Shown piece after piece: positions 34,051 through 43,600 of a DNA stretch of 64,000 nucleotides. The notes beneath the pieces were generated by a model. The model ran no database searches. It was not told where the DNA came from and worked only from the letters and a program-made list of their open reading frames with translations. Position numbers and translations under genes: made by a program. The stretch lies in the NCBI RefSeq assembly GCF_029581355.1, contig NZ_CP120849.1:2140501-2204500 (forward strand), given 5' to 3'. This stretch comes from Parabacteroides chongii. Its GTDB lineage: Bacteria > Bacteroidota > Bacteroidia > Bacteroidales > Tannerellaceae. Position 1 is the stretch's first letter. Each line of letters starts with the position of its first letter.

Positions 34051-36873
34051 ATGAGAATACAGAAAAATCATACCTTTTGTTTCAGCCGCTTTCTCCTGTT
34101 CCTGCTGGCAACCTCTTTCCTGGTGCTGACAAGCTGTAAGGATGACGAAAATCAAACGCCTGTGCCCGGAGGGGAAGACTACGGGCAGGAGCGGCGTATT
34201 GAACTGGTTGCCGACCTCAGCAATCAGATTCCTACGGGTGAGATAAGTTTCCGCCTTATCTACAACCGGAATACCCCGCTGGCTGTTAAGGCCATCCATT
34301 CGATCGAGAACGGCAAGTCGGTCTTCTATCTCGACTCGCAGCTCCGTGTTGGCCGCTATATTCTGGCTTCCATCATCCATAAGACGAGCGAAGAAGTCTT
34401 CAGCGAAGCCAATGTAGGCTGTGCGCTCGACATATCCACCCGCGCCAATGCCGTCTCACCTTCCACTTTCGATAAGCTGGCAGGCTATTTCGGTACCGGA
34501 ACGGCTGACGACCCTTACCGCATCGCCTCATCGACAGGCTTCGACGTCATGCGCAAGCTAATCGAAGACGGCAATAACTCGTTCGAAGGCAAATACTTCC
34601 TGCAAACAGCCGATATCAATATGGTCGGCTCCTACAATAAAGGTTTCCGCCCCATCGCCCACCAACAGGCTTTCCCATTCAAAGGCTGTTATGACGGGGG
34701 AGGACATACTATTTCCTATTGTGCCATTCGTACCCTCGACTCGAAGGAACAGAAGGTCGGGAGCGAGGTACATGCTTCGGGGTTGTTCGGCTATGCCTGC
34801 GGTGCTACTTTCCGCAATGTCACGATGGTAGACCCTGTCTCGATCGGTGCCAACTCGACAGGCAGCCTGGTCGGTGCCGTATTGGGAACATCGGGAGAAG
34901 TGGAAACTCCGACTTACCTGGATAATTGCCGCGTACGGAAAACTTCTTCTTCTGCCAGCGAAATATACGGGATCAGTTTCGTCGGTGGCCTGGTCGGTGG
35001 TGTGGATGCGCAGGCTGTATTGGTCATGCACCGCTGTGTGAATGAAAACCTGCCGGTAGGCAACCGCTCCGACGGTTCGTTTGTCGGTGGCCTGGTGGGC
35101 GGAGGAACCATCAATGCCACCGCCATTATGGACAGTTGCGTAAACCAGTCGCCGGTCGTTGCAGCCGGTAGCCGTTGTACAGGCGGACTGATCGGCGGTA
35201 TCGAAACCGCCAACATCACCAACTGCCTGAATAAAGGTAACGTCAGCGCCATCCATCGGTCGGCTCTCGGAACCGGAGGCATTGCCGGCGGTCTGGGTAC
35301 ATCCACTCTTGCTGTCGTGCAGAACGAAGGCCGCATAAATGGTTACGAAGGAACAGGCGGTATCGTAGGCAGCACCGTAATCAGTAAAAGTGACGGCAGC
35401 TACAACGACCTTATCATCACCTCCGCCCACAATTACGGAGCCATTCTCGGAACCGGCAACTCCGGCGGCATCGCCGGCGAAGCCCAAGCGATGATGACCG
35501 ATTGCTATAACGAAGGCGCCGTCGAGGCAACAGGCGATTTTGCCGGTGGCCTGGGCGGATATATGCCTACGGTCGTTATCAACAACAGTTACAACAATGG
35601 CGCGGTTGATGCCAACAAATTTGCCGGAGGATTACTGGCCCGTTCCGCCTATTACATTGTAACCAATAGCTCGAACCTCGGTCCCGTAACCGCTTTCCAA
35701 GGAATGGCGGCAGGTATCCTGACGCTGGGCGGTACGACCGGCATGATCAACTTCTGTACCAATTATGCCTCCGTGAAAGGTGCCGGGTACGTGGCAGGGA
35801 TCATTGCCCATTCCGGCGAAACCAAATCGTTTACCAAACGCGACTTTGCTTCCATCGTTGTTTCCACCGGAAAGGGGACTTTCAAGCTGGTGAAGGCTCT
35901 GCGAACCCCGCCTAAGAATGTATCCAGTCTGAAAGCCCTCTTCAAAGGCGGCAAAAAGGTCGTGAAGATCGCTTCTAATACCCTGGATCTGATCAGCGCC
36001 ATCGCCACCCCGCCCCTGATGCAGGACATCAGTATGTGGGACGATCTGTATAACCGGAAACTCGATGTGCGTAACGAAGAAATGATAGCTGGCATGCACG
36101 CCAAAGTCGCCGCTGCCCTGCCCACTACCAGAGGACCTTTGGCAGGTTCGGAGGTACTCCCCGGACTGGTCTACGAAAACTCGAAAGCCTTCTCCCGGAG
36201 CCTGGAAGGCGAGGGCGACGACCTGTATGGCGATGCCGTGCACAGTCGCCTGTCGGATATCAGCGAACAGGTTGCCAAAATGGAACAGAATCGTGAAATC
36301 GCGATTGCTGCCGTCAACTGCGTCCTGGCGGTGGCAGGCGCAATCTTTACAGGCGGGGCGGCTACGGCAGCCATCGTCGTCTGTTCAACAGCCGTCACGA
36401 CCGTCGGTATCCTGACCGACCGCATGGATAATTGTATCGAAATATCTCAATGCTGTAACTTCGGAGACATCAACGCCGGAGAAAACGGTTACGGTATCAT
36501 AGCCTTCCAGGGCGACCACCTCCGGCTTCACAACTGCTTCTCAGCCGGTGCAGCCTCCGGTTATGGTGTGGCGGACACGGCTCTCGACGGCTTGGACGAT
36601 GTTAAACCGCGTCGTATCATTTCGATCGGGACTATGAATCAAGATCCTTTCAAGAGCGGTGCTGCCGTAGCAAACCAGGGGCTTTTCTTCCTGGTAGACA
36701 ACAAAGGTTCCCACGGATCGCGGATCGGATACTGTTTCGCCGACGACCTGGCGCGTAAGTCGACTTACACGGATACCGAAAGTCCTTTTGATTTCGATAA
36801 TACCAGGGCATGGAGTTTCCAAAGCCCCATCGTGCCGCTGCCGTACAATAATTTGTATTACAGTTTCCGGTAA
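34051..36873 (+). CDS. Second GLUG-repeat surface lipoprotein with a hydrophobic insertion (940 aa)
   Basis: Lipoprotein signal ending LTSC, then KDDENQTP, again an acidic surface-export context. An N-terminal domain of about 150 residues includes AGYFGTGTADDPYRIAS, the usual lead-in to GLUG solenoids. GLUG repeats run to about residue 590 (ISFVGGLVGG, GSFVGGLVGGG and NSGGIAGEAQ). Unlike its neighbour, it then carries about 200 residues without repeats, including a basic stretch (LKALFKGGKKVVKIASNTL) and a long Ala/Gly hydrophobic segment near 752-787, before a final solenoid turn. Base composition is richer in G+C than the regions either side. Function unknown. Confidence 0.85.
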   Translation: MRIQKNHTFCFSRFLLFLLATSFLVLTSCKDDENQTPVPGGEDYGQERRIELVADLSNQIPTGEISFRLIYNRNTPLAVKAIHSIENGKSVFYLDSQLRVGRYILASIIHKTSEEVFSEANVGCALDISTRANAVSPSTFDKLAGYFGTGTADDPYRIASSTGFDVMRKLIEDGNNSFEGKYFLQTADINMVGSYNKGFRPIAHQQAFPFKGCYDGGGHTISYCAIRTLDSKEQKVGSEVHASGLFGYACGATFRNVTMVDPVSIGANSTGSLVGAVLGTSGEVETPTYLDNCRVRKTSSSASEIYGISFVGGLVGGVDAQAVLVMHRCVNENLPVGNRSDGSFVGGLVGGGTINATAIMDSCVNQSPVVAAGSRCTGGLIGGIETANITNCLNKGNVSAIHRSALGTGGIAGGLGTSTLAVVQNEGRINGYEGTGGIVGSTVISKSDGSYNDLIITSAHNYGAILGTGNSGGIAGEAQAMMTDCYNEGAVEATGDFAGGLGGYMPTVVINNSYNNGAVDANKFAGGLLARSAYYIVTNSSNLGPVTAFQGMAAGILTLGGTTGMINFCTNYASVKGAGYVAGIIAHSGETKSFTKRDFASIVVSTGKGTFKLVKALRTPPKNVSSLKALFKGGKKVVKIASNTLDLISAIATPPLMQDISMWDDLYNRKLDVRNEEMIAGMHAKVAAALPTTRGPLAGSEVLPGLVYENSKAFSRSLEGEGDDLYGDAVHSRLSDISEQVAKMEQNREIAIAAVNCVLAVAGAIFTGGAATAAIVVCSTAVTTVGILTDRMDNCIEISQCCNFGDINAGENGYGIIAFQGDHLRLHNCFSAGAASGYGVADTALDGLDDVKPRRIISIGTMNQDPFKSGAAVANQGLFFLVDNKGSHGSRIGYCFADDLARKSTYTDTESPFDFDNTRAWSFQSPIVPLPYNNLYYSFR

Positions 36874-36881
36874 AAAACTTC

Positions 36882-36933
36882 GTAGGGCTACAAAACCGTC
36901 ACTGCAACCGTGGCAAATCCTTTGTAGCCCTAC
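36882..36933. terminator. Hairpin after the second GLUG gene
   Basis: GTAGGGCTACAAA (36882-36894) and its exact complement (36921-36933) enclose a 26-nt loop. There is no T-run, so termination is likely but weak; a 3'-end stabiliser is the alternative. Confidence 0.6.
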
Positions 36934-37032
36934 ACTATTCAGTTCGTCTTCAGATACCTGCGGGGCAACTATATCATCCGTAGTGTGTTTCTTAACATAT
37001 CCCTTTCCGTGACATACTGTCACTCAAATCAC

Positions 37033-37040
37033 TACCTTTG
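37033..37040 (+). promoter_or_regulatory. -7 box of the rocD-rocF promoter
   Basis: TACCTTTG fits TAnnTTTG; no good -33 box is seen at the usual distance. The expected start, near 37047, gives a leader of about 50 nt. Confidence 0.55.
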
Positions 37041-37097
37041 GGACAATGGCTGTATGAAACGCTTACAGTCTGACAAAACAATTAAATCTGAAATAGT

Positions 37098-38306
37098 ATG
37101 AGACCGGAAGATTACATCACCCGTGAGGGGAAGTTTGGTGCACACAACTATCATCCCCTGCCTGTCGTTCTCAAGAAAGGAGCAGGCGTATTTGTGTGGG
37201 ACGTGGAAGGCAAACGTTATTTTGATTTCCTGTCCGGTTATTCCGCCCTGAGCCAGGGGCATTGCCATCCTAAAATCATCCAGGCACTGACCGACCAGGC
37301 ACAGAAGCTGACACTGGTATCGCGCGCTTTCCATTCGGACGTATTGGGCGAGTATATGGAGTTCGCCTGCAAGTTCTTCGGCTACGATAAATTGCTGCCT
37401 ATGAACACCGGTGCCGAAGCGGTAGAGACAGCCTTGAAACTGGCGCGTCGCTGGGGGTATCGTATCAAAGGCATTGCACCGGAAAAGGCGAAGATCATCG
37501 TATGCAGCGAGAACTTCCACGGACGTACCATCACGATCATCTCCATGAGCACCGATCCAAGTTCGTATGCCGACTTCGGGCCTTATACACCCGGTTTTAT
37601 CAAAGTACAATATAATAATGTAGGAGCGTTGGAAGAAGCCTTGAAAGACCCCGACGTGGTCGGCTTCCTGTTGGAGCCTATTCAGGGGGAAGCAGGCGTG
37701 GTTGTTCCCGACGAAGGGTATCTCCGCACTTGCTATGACTTATGCCATGCCCATCATGTGCTGTTCATTGCCGACGAGATACAGACCGGCATCGGGCGTA
37801 CCGGTAAACTGCTTGCCTGCGATTATGAGAATATTCATCCCGATATACTGATCCTGGGAAAAGCCCTCTCCGGTGGTGTCACTCCTGTTTCCGCCGTATT
37901 GGCGAGCGACGAGATCATGTTGACAATCGCTCCGGGCGAACACGGTTCCACGTATGGAGGAAACCCGTTGGCTGCCGCTGTCGGAATAGCCGCCCTTGAA
38001 GTGGTGCGCGACGAACATCTCTCGGAGAATGCTTACGAGATGGGTGAATTGTTCCGCAGCGAAATGCAGAAGATCGATAATCCGATGATTAAGCAGGTAC
38101 GCGGAAAAGGCTTATTGAATGCCGTCGTTACCGAGCCTCGCGGAGGAAAGGTGGCGTGGGATATCTGTCTGGTATTGAAAGAAAACGGTTTGATAGCTAA
38201 ACCGACACACGATCACATCATTCGTTTCACACCGCCGCTGGTCATTACCCGCGAACAGATGATGGAAGCGATCTGTATAATAAAGGAAACTTTTGAACAA
38301 TTTTAA
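37098..38306 (+). CDS. rocD: Ornithine--oxo-acid aminotransferase
   Basis: 402 residues, a class III PLP aminotransferase that moves the delta-amino group of ornithine to 2-oxoglutarate, giving glutamate semialdehyde and glutamate. Family motifs include [20 protein letters not shown], the [20 protein letters not shown] cofactor site, [16 protein letters not shown] and the PLP lysine in [12 protein letters not shown]. The N-terminal [13 protein letters not shown] sequence here is [13 protein letters not shown], typical of ornithine rather than acetylornithine enzymes. The arginase gene follows 9 bp later, so the pair carries arginine to glutamate semialdehyde. Confidence 0.95.
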   Translation: MRPEDYITREGKFGAHNYHPLPVVLKKGAGVFVWDVEGKRYFDFLSGYSALSQGHCHPKIIQALTDQAQKLTLVSRAFHSDVLGEYMEFACKFFGYDKLLPMNTGAEAVETALKLARRWGYRIKGIAPEKAKIIVCSENFHGRTITIISMSTDPSSYADFGPYTPGFIKVQYNNVGALEEALKDPDVVGFLLEPIQGEAGVVVPDEGYLRTCYDLCHAHHVLFIADEIQTGIGRTGKLLACDYENIHPDILILGKALSGGVTPVSAVLASDEIMLTIAPGEHGSTYGGNPLAAAVGIAALEVVRDEHLSENAYEMGELFRSEMQKIDNPMIKQVRGKGLLNAVVTEPRGGKVAWDICLVLKENGLIAKPTHDHIIRFTPPLVITREQMMEAICIIKETFEQF

Positions 38307-38315
38307 ACCGCGTGT

Positions 38316-39212
38316 ATGAAAATAAACGTAATAGGAGTTCCTTTGAATCTGGGTTGCGACCGTGAAGGCGTGGAGCGTGCCCCGAATCATCTGCGCGAAC
38401 GGGGATTGATGAAGGTGATCCGGAAGAACGGCCATCGTGCCTTCGACCTGGGGAATCTGTATGTCCCTCCCGTTTCGGAAACGGATAAATTTGCCCGTGG
38501 CAAGAGCATGAAGTATCTGGACGCTATCGTCGAGGTGAATAATAATCTGGCGGAGCTGGTGTATGACACCTTGCGCGGCGGGGCATTCCCGCTTGTTATC
38601 GGCGGCGATCATTCTCTCGGGCTGGGAAGTGCTTCCGGTGTAGGGAAATGTTTCGACGATTTCGGGATCATCTGGCTGGATGCGCATGGCGATCTCAACA
38701 CGAATGAAACCTCTCCCAGCGGCAATATCCACGGAATGCCCTTGAGTGCCCTGATGGGGATGGGAAGCGAAGAACTTGTCAATATCTATGCCCCCGGCAA
38801 TAAGGTGAATCCGCAGAATGTATTCCTCGTTGGAACCCGCAGCCTGGATGAAGGCGAGCAGGCTCTCATCGAACGGGAACGTCTGAGCGTTTACACCATG
38901 GATACGATCCATCTGAAGGGAATCGATTTTGTAGCCGAAGATATTAAACGGAAGCTGAAGGAAAGGAAAATACGTAATGTCCATTTCAGTATCGATGTGG
39001 ACAGTATCGATCCGCGGTTTGCTCCGGGAACAGGAACACGGGTCAGCGAAGGGCTTATACCCGATGAATTTAAGGATTTTGTCAATCATATCCTTTTAAC
39101 AAATCTTGTAAAGTCGTTGGATTTGGTGGAACTCAATCCCGATTTGGATACGAACGACCTGACAACCAATCTCTGCCTCGATATTATCGATTATATAACA
39201 GCAAGAATTTAA
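38316..39212 (+). CDS. rocF: Arginase
   Basis: 298 residues of the ureohydrolase family. The Mn-binding motifs are GGDHSLGLGS, WLDAHGDLNT and SIDVDSIDP. The N-terminal INVIGVPLNLGCDREGVERAP and SGNIHGMPLSALMG match arginases better than agmatinases or formiminoglutamases. It hydrolyses arginine to ornithine and urea in the cytoplasm, feeding the aminotransferase encoded just upstream. No urease is in the window. A terminator follows, separating it from switch B. Confidence 0.93.
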   Translation: MKINVIGVPLNLGCDREGVERAPNHLRERGLMKVIRKNGHRAFDLGNLYVPPVSETDKFARGKSMKYLDAIVEVNNNLAELVYDTLRGGAFPLVIGGDHSLGLGSASGVGKCFDDFGIIWLDAHGDLNTNETSPSGNIHGMPLSALMGMGSEELVNIYAPGNKVNPQNVFLVGTRSLDEGEQALIERERLSVYTMDTIHLKGIDFVAEDIKRKLKERKIRNVHFSIDVDSIDPRFAPGTGTRVSEGLIPDEFKDFVNHILLTNLVKSLDLVELNPDLDTNDLTTNLCLDIIDYITARI

Positions 39213-39235
39213 TAAAGTATTGATAGCAAATTTGT

Positions 39236-39268
39236 GCCTGGAACGTATATTGCGTTTCAGGCTTTTTT
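39236..39268 (+). terminator. Terminator after the arginase gene
   Basis: GCCTGGAACG (39236-39245) pairs with CGTTTCAGGC (39253-39262) with one G-T pair, followed by T6. It insulates switch B from the arginine genes. Confidence 0.85.
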
Positions 39269-39315
39269 ATGCAGTGTGGGTGTTGAATTATAATGAATTG
39301 ATAAGAAATGAAAAG

Positions 39316-39347
39316 TGACTAATTTAATCGTTCGTTTTTTCTAGTCA
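39316..39347 (+). repeat. Inverted recombination-type site B1 (gene-distal)
   Basis: 32 bp beginning TGACTAATTTAATCG, centre TT, ending TTTCTAGTCA. It matches the reverse complement of site B2 at 30 of 32 positions and site A1 at 31 of 32, although A1 lies 14.3 kb away. The core AATCGTTCGT is one base off the Mpi-type core. Confidence 0.85.
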
Positions 39348-39486
39348 CAAAGAACGTTATTGTTTTTCACATATCAAAACATTTACAGAATTATTATGAA
39401 ATAATATAATATTAGCTATCAATTGAATATTAATCAATGTGTGAAATACGTTGTGTTAAATTATATAAAATAGATTAACAGTGGAG

Positions 39487-39518
39487 TGACTAGAAAAAAC
39501 GAACAATTAAACTAGTCA
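39487..39518 (-). repeat. Inverted recombination-type site B2 (gene-proximal)
   Basis: 32 bp beginning TGACTAGAAAAAACG, centre AA, ending TAAACTAGTCA. It differs from the gene-proximal site of switch A, read in the same sense, at only three positions. Confidence 0.85.
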
Positions 39519-39619
39519 TTCCTATTAATTATTGAAAATTATAAAATAAGACGAATGAAACGAAAACTCGGAAATAGATTCTTACAGAGATGGCACATAA
39601 TACCGGTATTTATGCCATA

Positions 39620-39783
39620 TTTTCCAAATTTTAGCCTCGAATACACATGTTCGGTATCGAATTTTCCAAAATTTGGCATCGAAAAGGTGTTTTTCAGACC
39701 GGATTTTCGAAAATCCGGTGCAAATACATGTATTCGATACCAAATTCTTAAGAATCCGGCATGAATACATCTGCATGGCGCAA
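39620..39783. repeat. Four degenerate 42-bp tandem repeats between switch B and its operon
   Basis: Units start at 39620, 39662, 39704 and 39745. Each begins with a TTTTCCAAA-like palindromic part followed by a GGCATCGAA-like part. Unit three holds the perfect 20-bp palindrome CCGGATTTTCGAAAATCCGG with an ATACATGTAT palindrome behind it. The 42-bp period gives 14-residue periodicity in several frames, but no convincing gene is present. The region from 39784 to 39871 shows nothing further. Confidence 0.7.
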
Positions 39784-39871
39784 TCTCCGTGCAGAGCTGT
39801 TTCCGAGTTGAAAACGCATTCATGATAAAATAAATAATTCATTAGTATAAATCTTAAACTTACGAACTATT

Positions 39872-40681
39872 ATGGCAGAGATACAATATCTACCAAAGTC
39901 GCATTTGACGAATGGTCAATTGACGACTGTCGCCAGAACTGTTCTTTTGAAATTGTCTGAATATAATATCGCAGAAGTCGATTTCAAAAAACAAAAAGAC
40001 GATCTCGAACATAGTACGGAAGACTTCGAAAATAGTCAAACAAAGATTACGGAAGAAGTCTATACGAAAGAGAAAATCGTAATTAAAAATTCACTTAATT
40101 ATTTACGTACGGGTTTCTTTTCGCTATTGAAGGGTGACTGTACCAGCGAAAACCCCGAACGTAGAAAGGCTGCCTTGGGCTCCATGCCTCTTGCAAGGGA
40201 ATATGCGAATATATCCCGTTATATATTCGATGATCTGCTCACCTATACTACCCGGTTGATTAATTCTGCTAATGAATCTCCTTATAAGGAGTATATTACC
40301 ACATTAGGGTATACCGGTCGCATAACAGAATTGCAGACCAAGGTAAATGAAGGTATCATGCTTAAAAACAAACGTTTCGACGCATCCGGAATGCGCGTTC
40401 GTGTCCGTAAAACTTCGGTAACGCGTCAGGAAGTGATCGAAGTTTACGACCGTTTGGTGAAGCGTCTGAACGCGGTTGCCAACTATAAAGGGGATAGTGA
40501 TTATGTCGAACTTTTCTCCTGGTGGAACGCGATGATTAATGAATACCGTCGTGAAATCTCCAACCGCCTGGGCAAGGGCAAAGGAGGTTCGGCAGACAAT
40601 CCCGAAAACAGCCAGCCGAATCCCGACAGCGGCAATTCGGGCAGCGGCAGTGGTGGCGACGATCGTCCGGTTATCGAATAA
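39872..40681 (+). CDS. DUF6261-like helical protein with DDRPVIE tail
   Basis: 269 residues, no signal peptide or membrane segment, mostly helical (coiled-coil-like stretches near 30-60 and 185-215). It resembles the Bacteroidetes-specific DUF6261 family, whose function is unknown. After residue 235 a low-complexity linker rich in Gly, Ser, Asn and Pro leads to GGDDRPVIE at the very end. The same terminal motif ends the HU-like protein of operon A, though the two proteins are unrelated elsewhere and use different codons for it. It is the first gene after switch B and 17 bp ahead of a giant surface protein, mirroring operon A. Confidence 0.75.
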   Translation: MAEIQYLPKSHLTNGQLTTVARTVLLKLSEYNIAEVDFKKQKDDLEHSTEDFENSQTKITEEVYTKEKIVIKNSLNYLRTGFFSLLKGDCTSENPERRKAALGSMPLAREYANISRYIFDDLLTYTTRLINSANESPYKEYITTLGYTGRITELQTKVNEGIMLKNKRFDASGMRVRVRKTSVTRQEVIEVYDRLVKRLNAVANYKGDSDYVELFSWWNAMINEYRREISNRLGKGKGGSADNPENSQPNPDSGNSGSGSGGDDRPVIE

Positions 40682-40698
40682 TTAAAATCAGAGAATGT

Positions 40699-43600
40699 AT
40701 GAAAAGGAGATTGAGGGGATATATATTTTTTATTTTCTGTCTCATCTTTGCCTTCCCTATTATGGGGAGGGCAGATGAGAATCATGATATAAACAGTGGT
40801 AATGTAACGATTACTGAAGCAGGCACTTATAGGTTTGAAAACTATGAAGGAGCTAATAAAGTAATTGTTAATGCTCCCGATAAAGAAGTTGATATTACGA
40901 TTAGTGGGTTGAAGATAGAGATAAGTAAGGGCCCAAATTGTGCTTTCGAAATTCAGGCAGGGACAGTTAATTTGACACTTGAAGGGACGAATGTATTAAA
41001 AAGTGGAAATTTGAAAGCCGGATTGCAAGTTCTTGAAGGTTCAACTCTAACTATAAAGGGTGATGGAGAATTAAATGTTACTGGAGGTAGCTCTGGAGCC
41101 GGGATAGGAGTAGGTAACAGTGGTGCTGTAGGTTCTATAATAATACAAGGAGGTACTGTTAATGCTAATGGAGGTAGTAGTGGAGCCGGGATAGGCGGAG
41201 GATCCAGTAAAGCTGGAGGTGATATAACAATAACAGGAGGTACTGTTAATGCTACCGGAGGTACTTTTGGAGCCGGGATAGGTGGCGGATCCAGTGGTGC
41301 TGGAGGTTCTATAACAATAACAGGAGGTACTGTTACTGCTAAGGGAGGTAGTAGCAGTGGAGCCGGAATAGGTGGCGGATCCAGTGGTACCGGAGGTATT
41401 ATAATAATAACAGGAGGTACTGTTACTGCTACTGGAAGTAGTAGCGGAGCCGGAATAGGTGGCGGATCCAGTGGTGCTGGAGGTGATATAACAATAACAG
41501 GAGGTATTGTTACTGCTAATGGAGGTAATTCTGGAGCCGGAATAGGCGGAGGCTCAGGATCGAAAGGTACTGGAGGTACTATAAAAATACAAGGAGGTAC
41601 TGTTACTGCTACTGGAGGTAGTACTGGAGCTGGAATAGGCGGAGGAAATTATGGTGCCGGAGGTACTATAACAATAGAAACAGGTACCGTTAATGCTACT
41701 GGAGGAAATAATGCAGCGGGGATAGGCGGAGGAATGTATGGTGCTGGAGGTATTATAACAATAATAGGAGGTACTGTTACTGCTAAGGGAGGAAATATGG
41801 GAGCACAAATAGGTGGAGGTAGTAATGGTGATGGAGGTGAAATAACAATAACAGGTGGTGTTGTTAATGCTCCTATATCAGGTTTGGGAGCAGGAATAGG
41901 TAAAGGATATGATGGTAAGAATAATGGTACTTTTTCTGCTAAAAATGGCAATGCCTTTATCAATGTCTCTAGTATATCGGATCAAAATGATAAAGATAAT
42001 TGGAAAGGCATTATCTTCGATGGATATAACGGACAGGTCTATGGTAAACAAAAATTAGAAACAAATGTAGAAATACCTAAAGGGAAAACACTTACTATTA
42101 AAGAAGATCAAAAGCTTACATTAGGAAAAGGGGTAACATTAACGAATAACGGAACTATTAAAGGAATAGAGAATATAATTTACACAGTTACGTATCATCA
42201 TAATAATAGTGATGAATCAGAAGATGTTGAGGTAGCACATAATTCAATACCTTCTTATTCCAATTTCACACGTCAATACTATTCAATAGACGGATGGCAT
42301 GATAAGGCAAGCGATGGTCAAAAGGTAAAAAATATTACAGGTTCCATTGATCTTTATGCCAATTGGAAAGAGAATGAAATAAAAACAAAACCCTCTATCA
42401 GTGATATAAAAGGCACTTATGGGAAAGAAATAAAGTATGATTTGTCTAAATTATTAAGTACTGATTCTTATAAAGATAATATTATATATACATCTTCAGA
42501 TCTTGAAGAGTATGGATTGTCTATATTAAATAAGCAAATAACCGGTACTCCTAAGAAAGCGATAGATGATAATTCTACTGTTACTATTACTATAAGCAGT
42601 GTTGATTGTATGAAGGAAGTAGAAGCAAAGGTTCCTATCAATATTGCCAAAGGGAAAAGTAGTATCGATGAATTTATTGCTATACCGAATAGTACTTACA
42701 GCGGCAAAGCGATTGATATAACTGCTCCTTTCGTAAAAGATGAGAGTGGTAATGAGATAAAGGATGCTATTGTCGGTCTTTCGTATCAAATCAAGACAGA
42801 TGGCAGTCAATATGAATCGACAACTGCAGACAACAGTGGTGCTTCGGATGATGGCAAAGCCCCTAAATATGCAGGCGAGTATAAAGTGATAGCCAGGTTT
42901 GCAGGAAATGATAATTATTCAGAAGCAGAAGCAAAGACTGCCATATTCACGATCGAAAAGGTATCATTGACTGTTAACCCTTTACCCGGTCAGATAATTT
43001 TCCCGAATGAAACAGGAACTTACAAACCGAAGTATGAAGTAACAGGAGCAGTGAATAATGAGACGCTGGAATTTAGTGGAGATTTGAAGCTTGATAATGA
43101 TGGAAAAACAATTGTAGATGATAATTTAACATTAAATGATCCGTTTGATAAAAATTATTCCATGACTATCACTGAGGGCATAATGTTCACCATTTTAGAT
43201 AATGTGGTAGCCAATGAGGAGATTATTCTTTCCGGAACGATTGAGGATGACGTTTATATCGATCAGGTTACTATTACGGCCCCCGACGGCTTTCTGATTA
43301 AATCGGAAGGTGGTACTCTGACAAAGGCAGAGAATGATTATAAAGAATCATTTATCTGGAACCAGACAGGCACATTTGATATCAATTACAAACTGCAGCG
43401 CATAAATGACGGTCAGGTATCCGATCGATATATAGTGAGAGTAACAGTTAAAAATAAAAGCGAGAAACCCGATAAGCCTGTTAATCCTCCTGTGGAACCG
43501 GAAGAACCAGTGAAGCCGGTTGAACCCACTGTCTATTATACAGTCACGCTGCCGTCGGTAGATGGCGTAACGACCGATCCCGTTGCGGGCGATTATGAGG

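Larger units (their letters stand above)
39316..39518. mobile_element. Candidate invertible switch B (inverton)
   Basis: Sites B1 and B2, in opposite orientation with TT and AA centres, bound a very A+T-rich interior of 139 bp (39348-39486). In the gene's reading direction the order (TT site first, AA site next to the gene) is the same as in switch A. No exact TAnnTTTG box was found on either strand of the interior, so the promoter and the on/off state are not decided. Size and layout fit known Bacteroidales promoter invertons. Confidence 0.65.

Noticed and set aside
39555..39842. Open frames on both strands with 14-residue periodicity
   Set aside because: The same period appears in several frames on both strands because the DNA itself is a 42-bp repeat; no frame has a credible gene start or a recognisable protein.
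41080..41890. CRISPR-like regular repeats
   Set aside because: Units are in frame, differ in length and are part of a protein-coding beta-solenoid; there are no unique spacers or cas genes.
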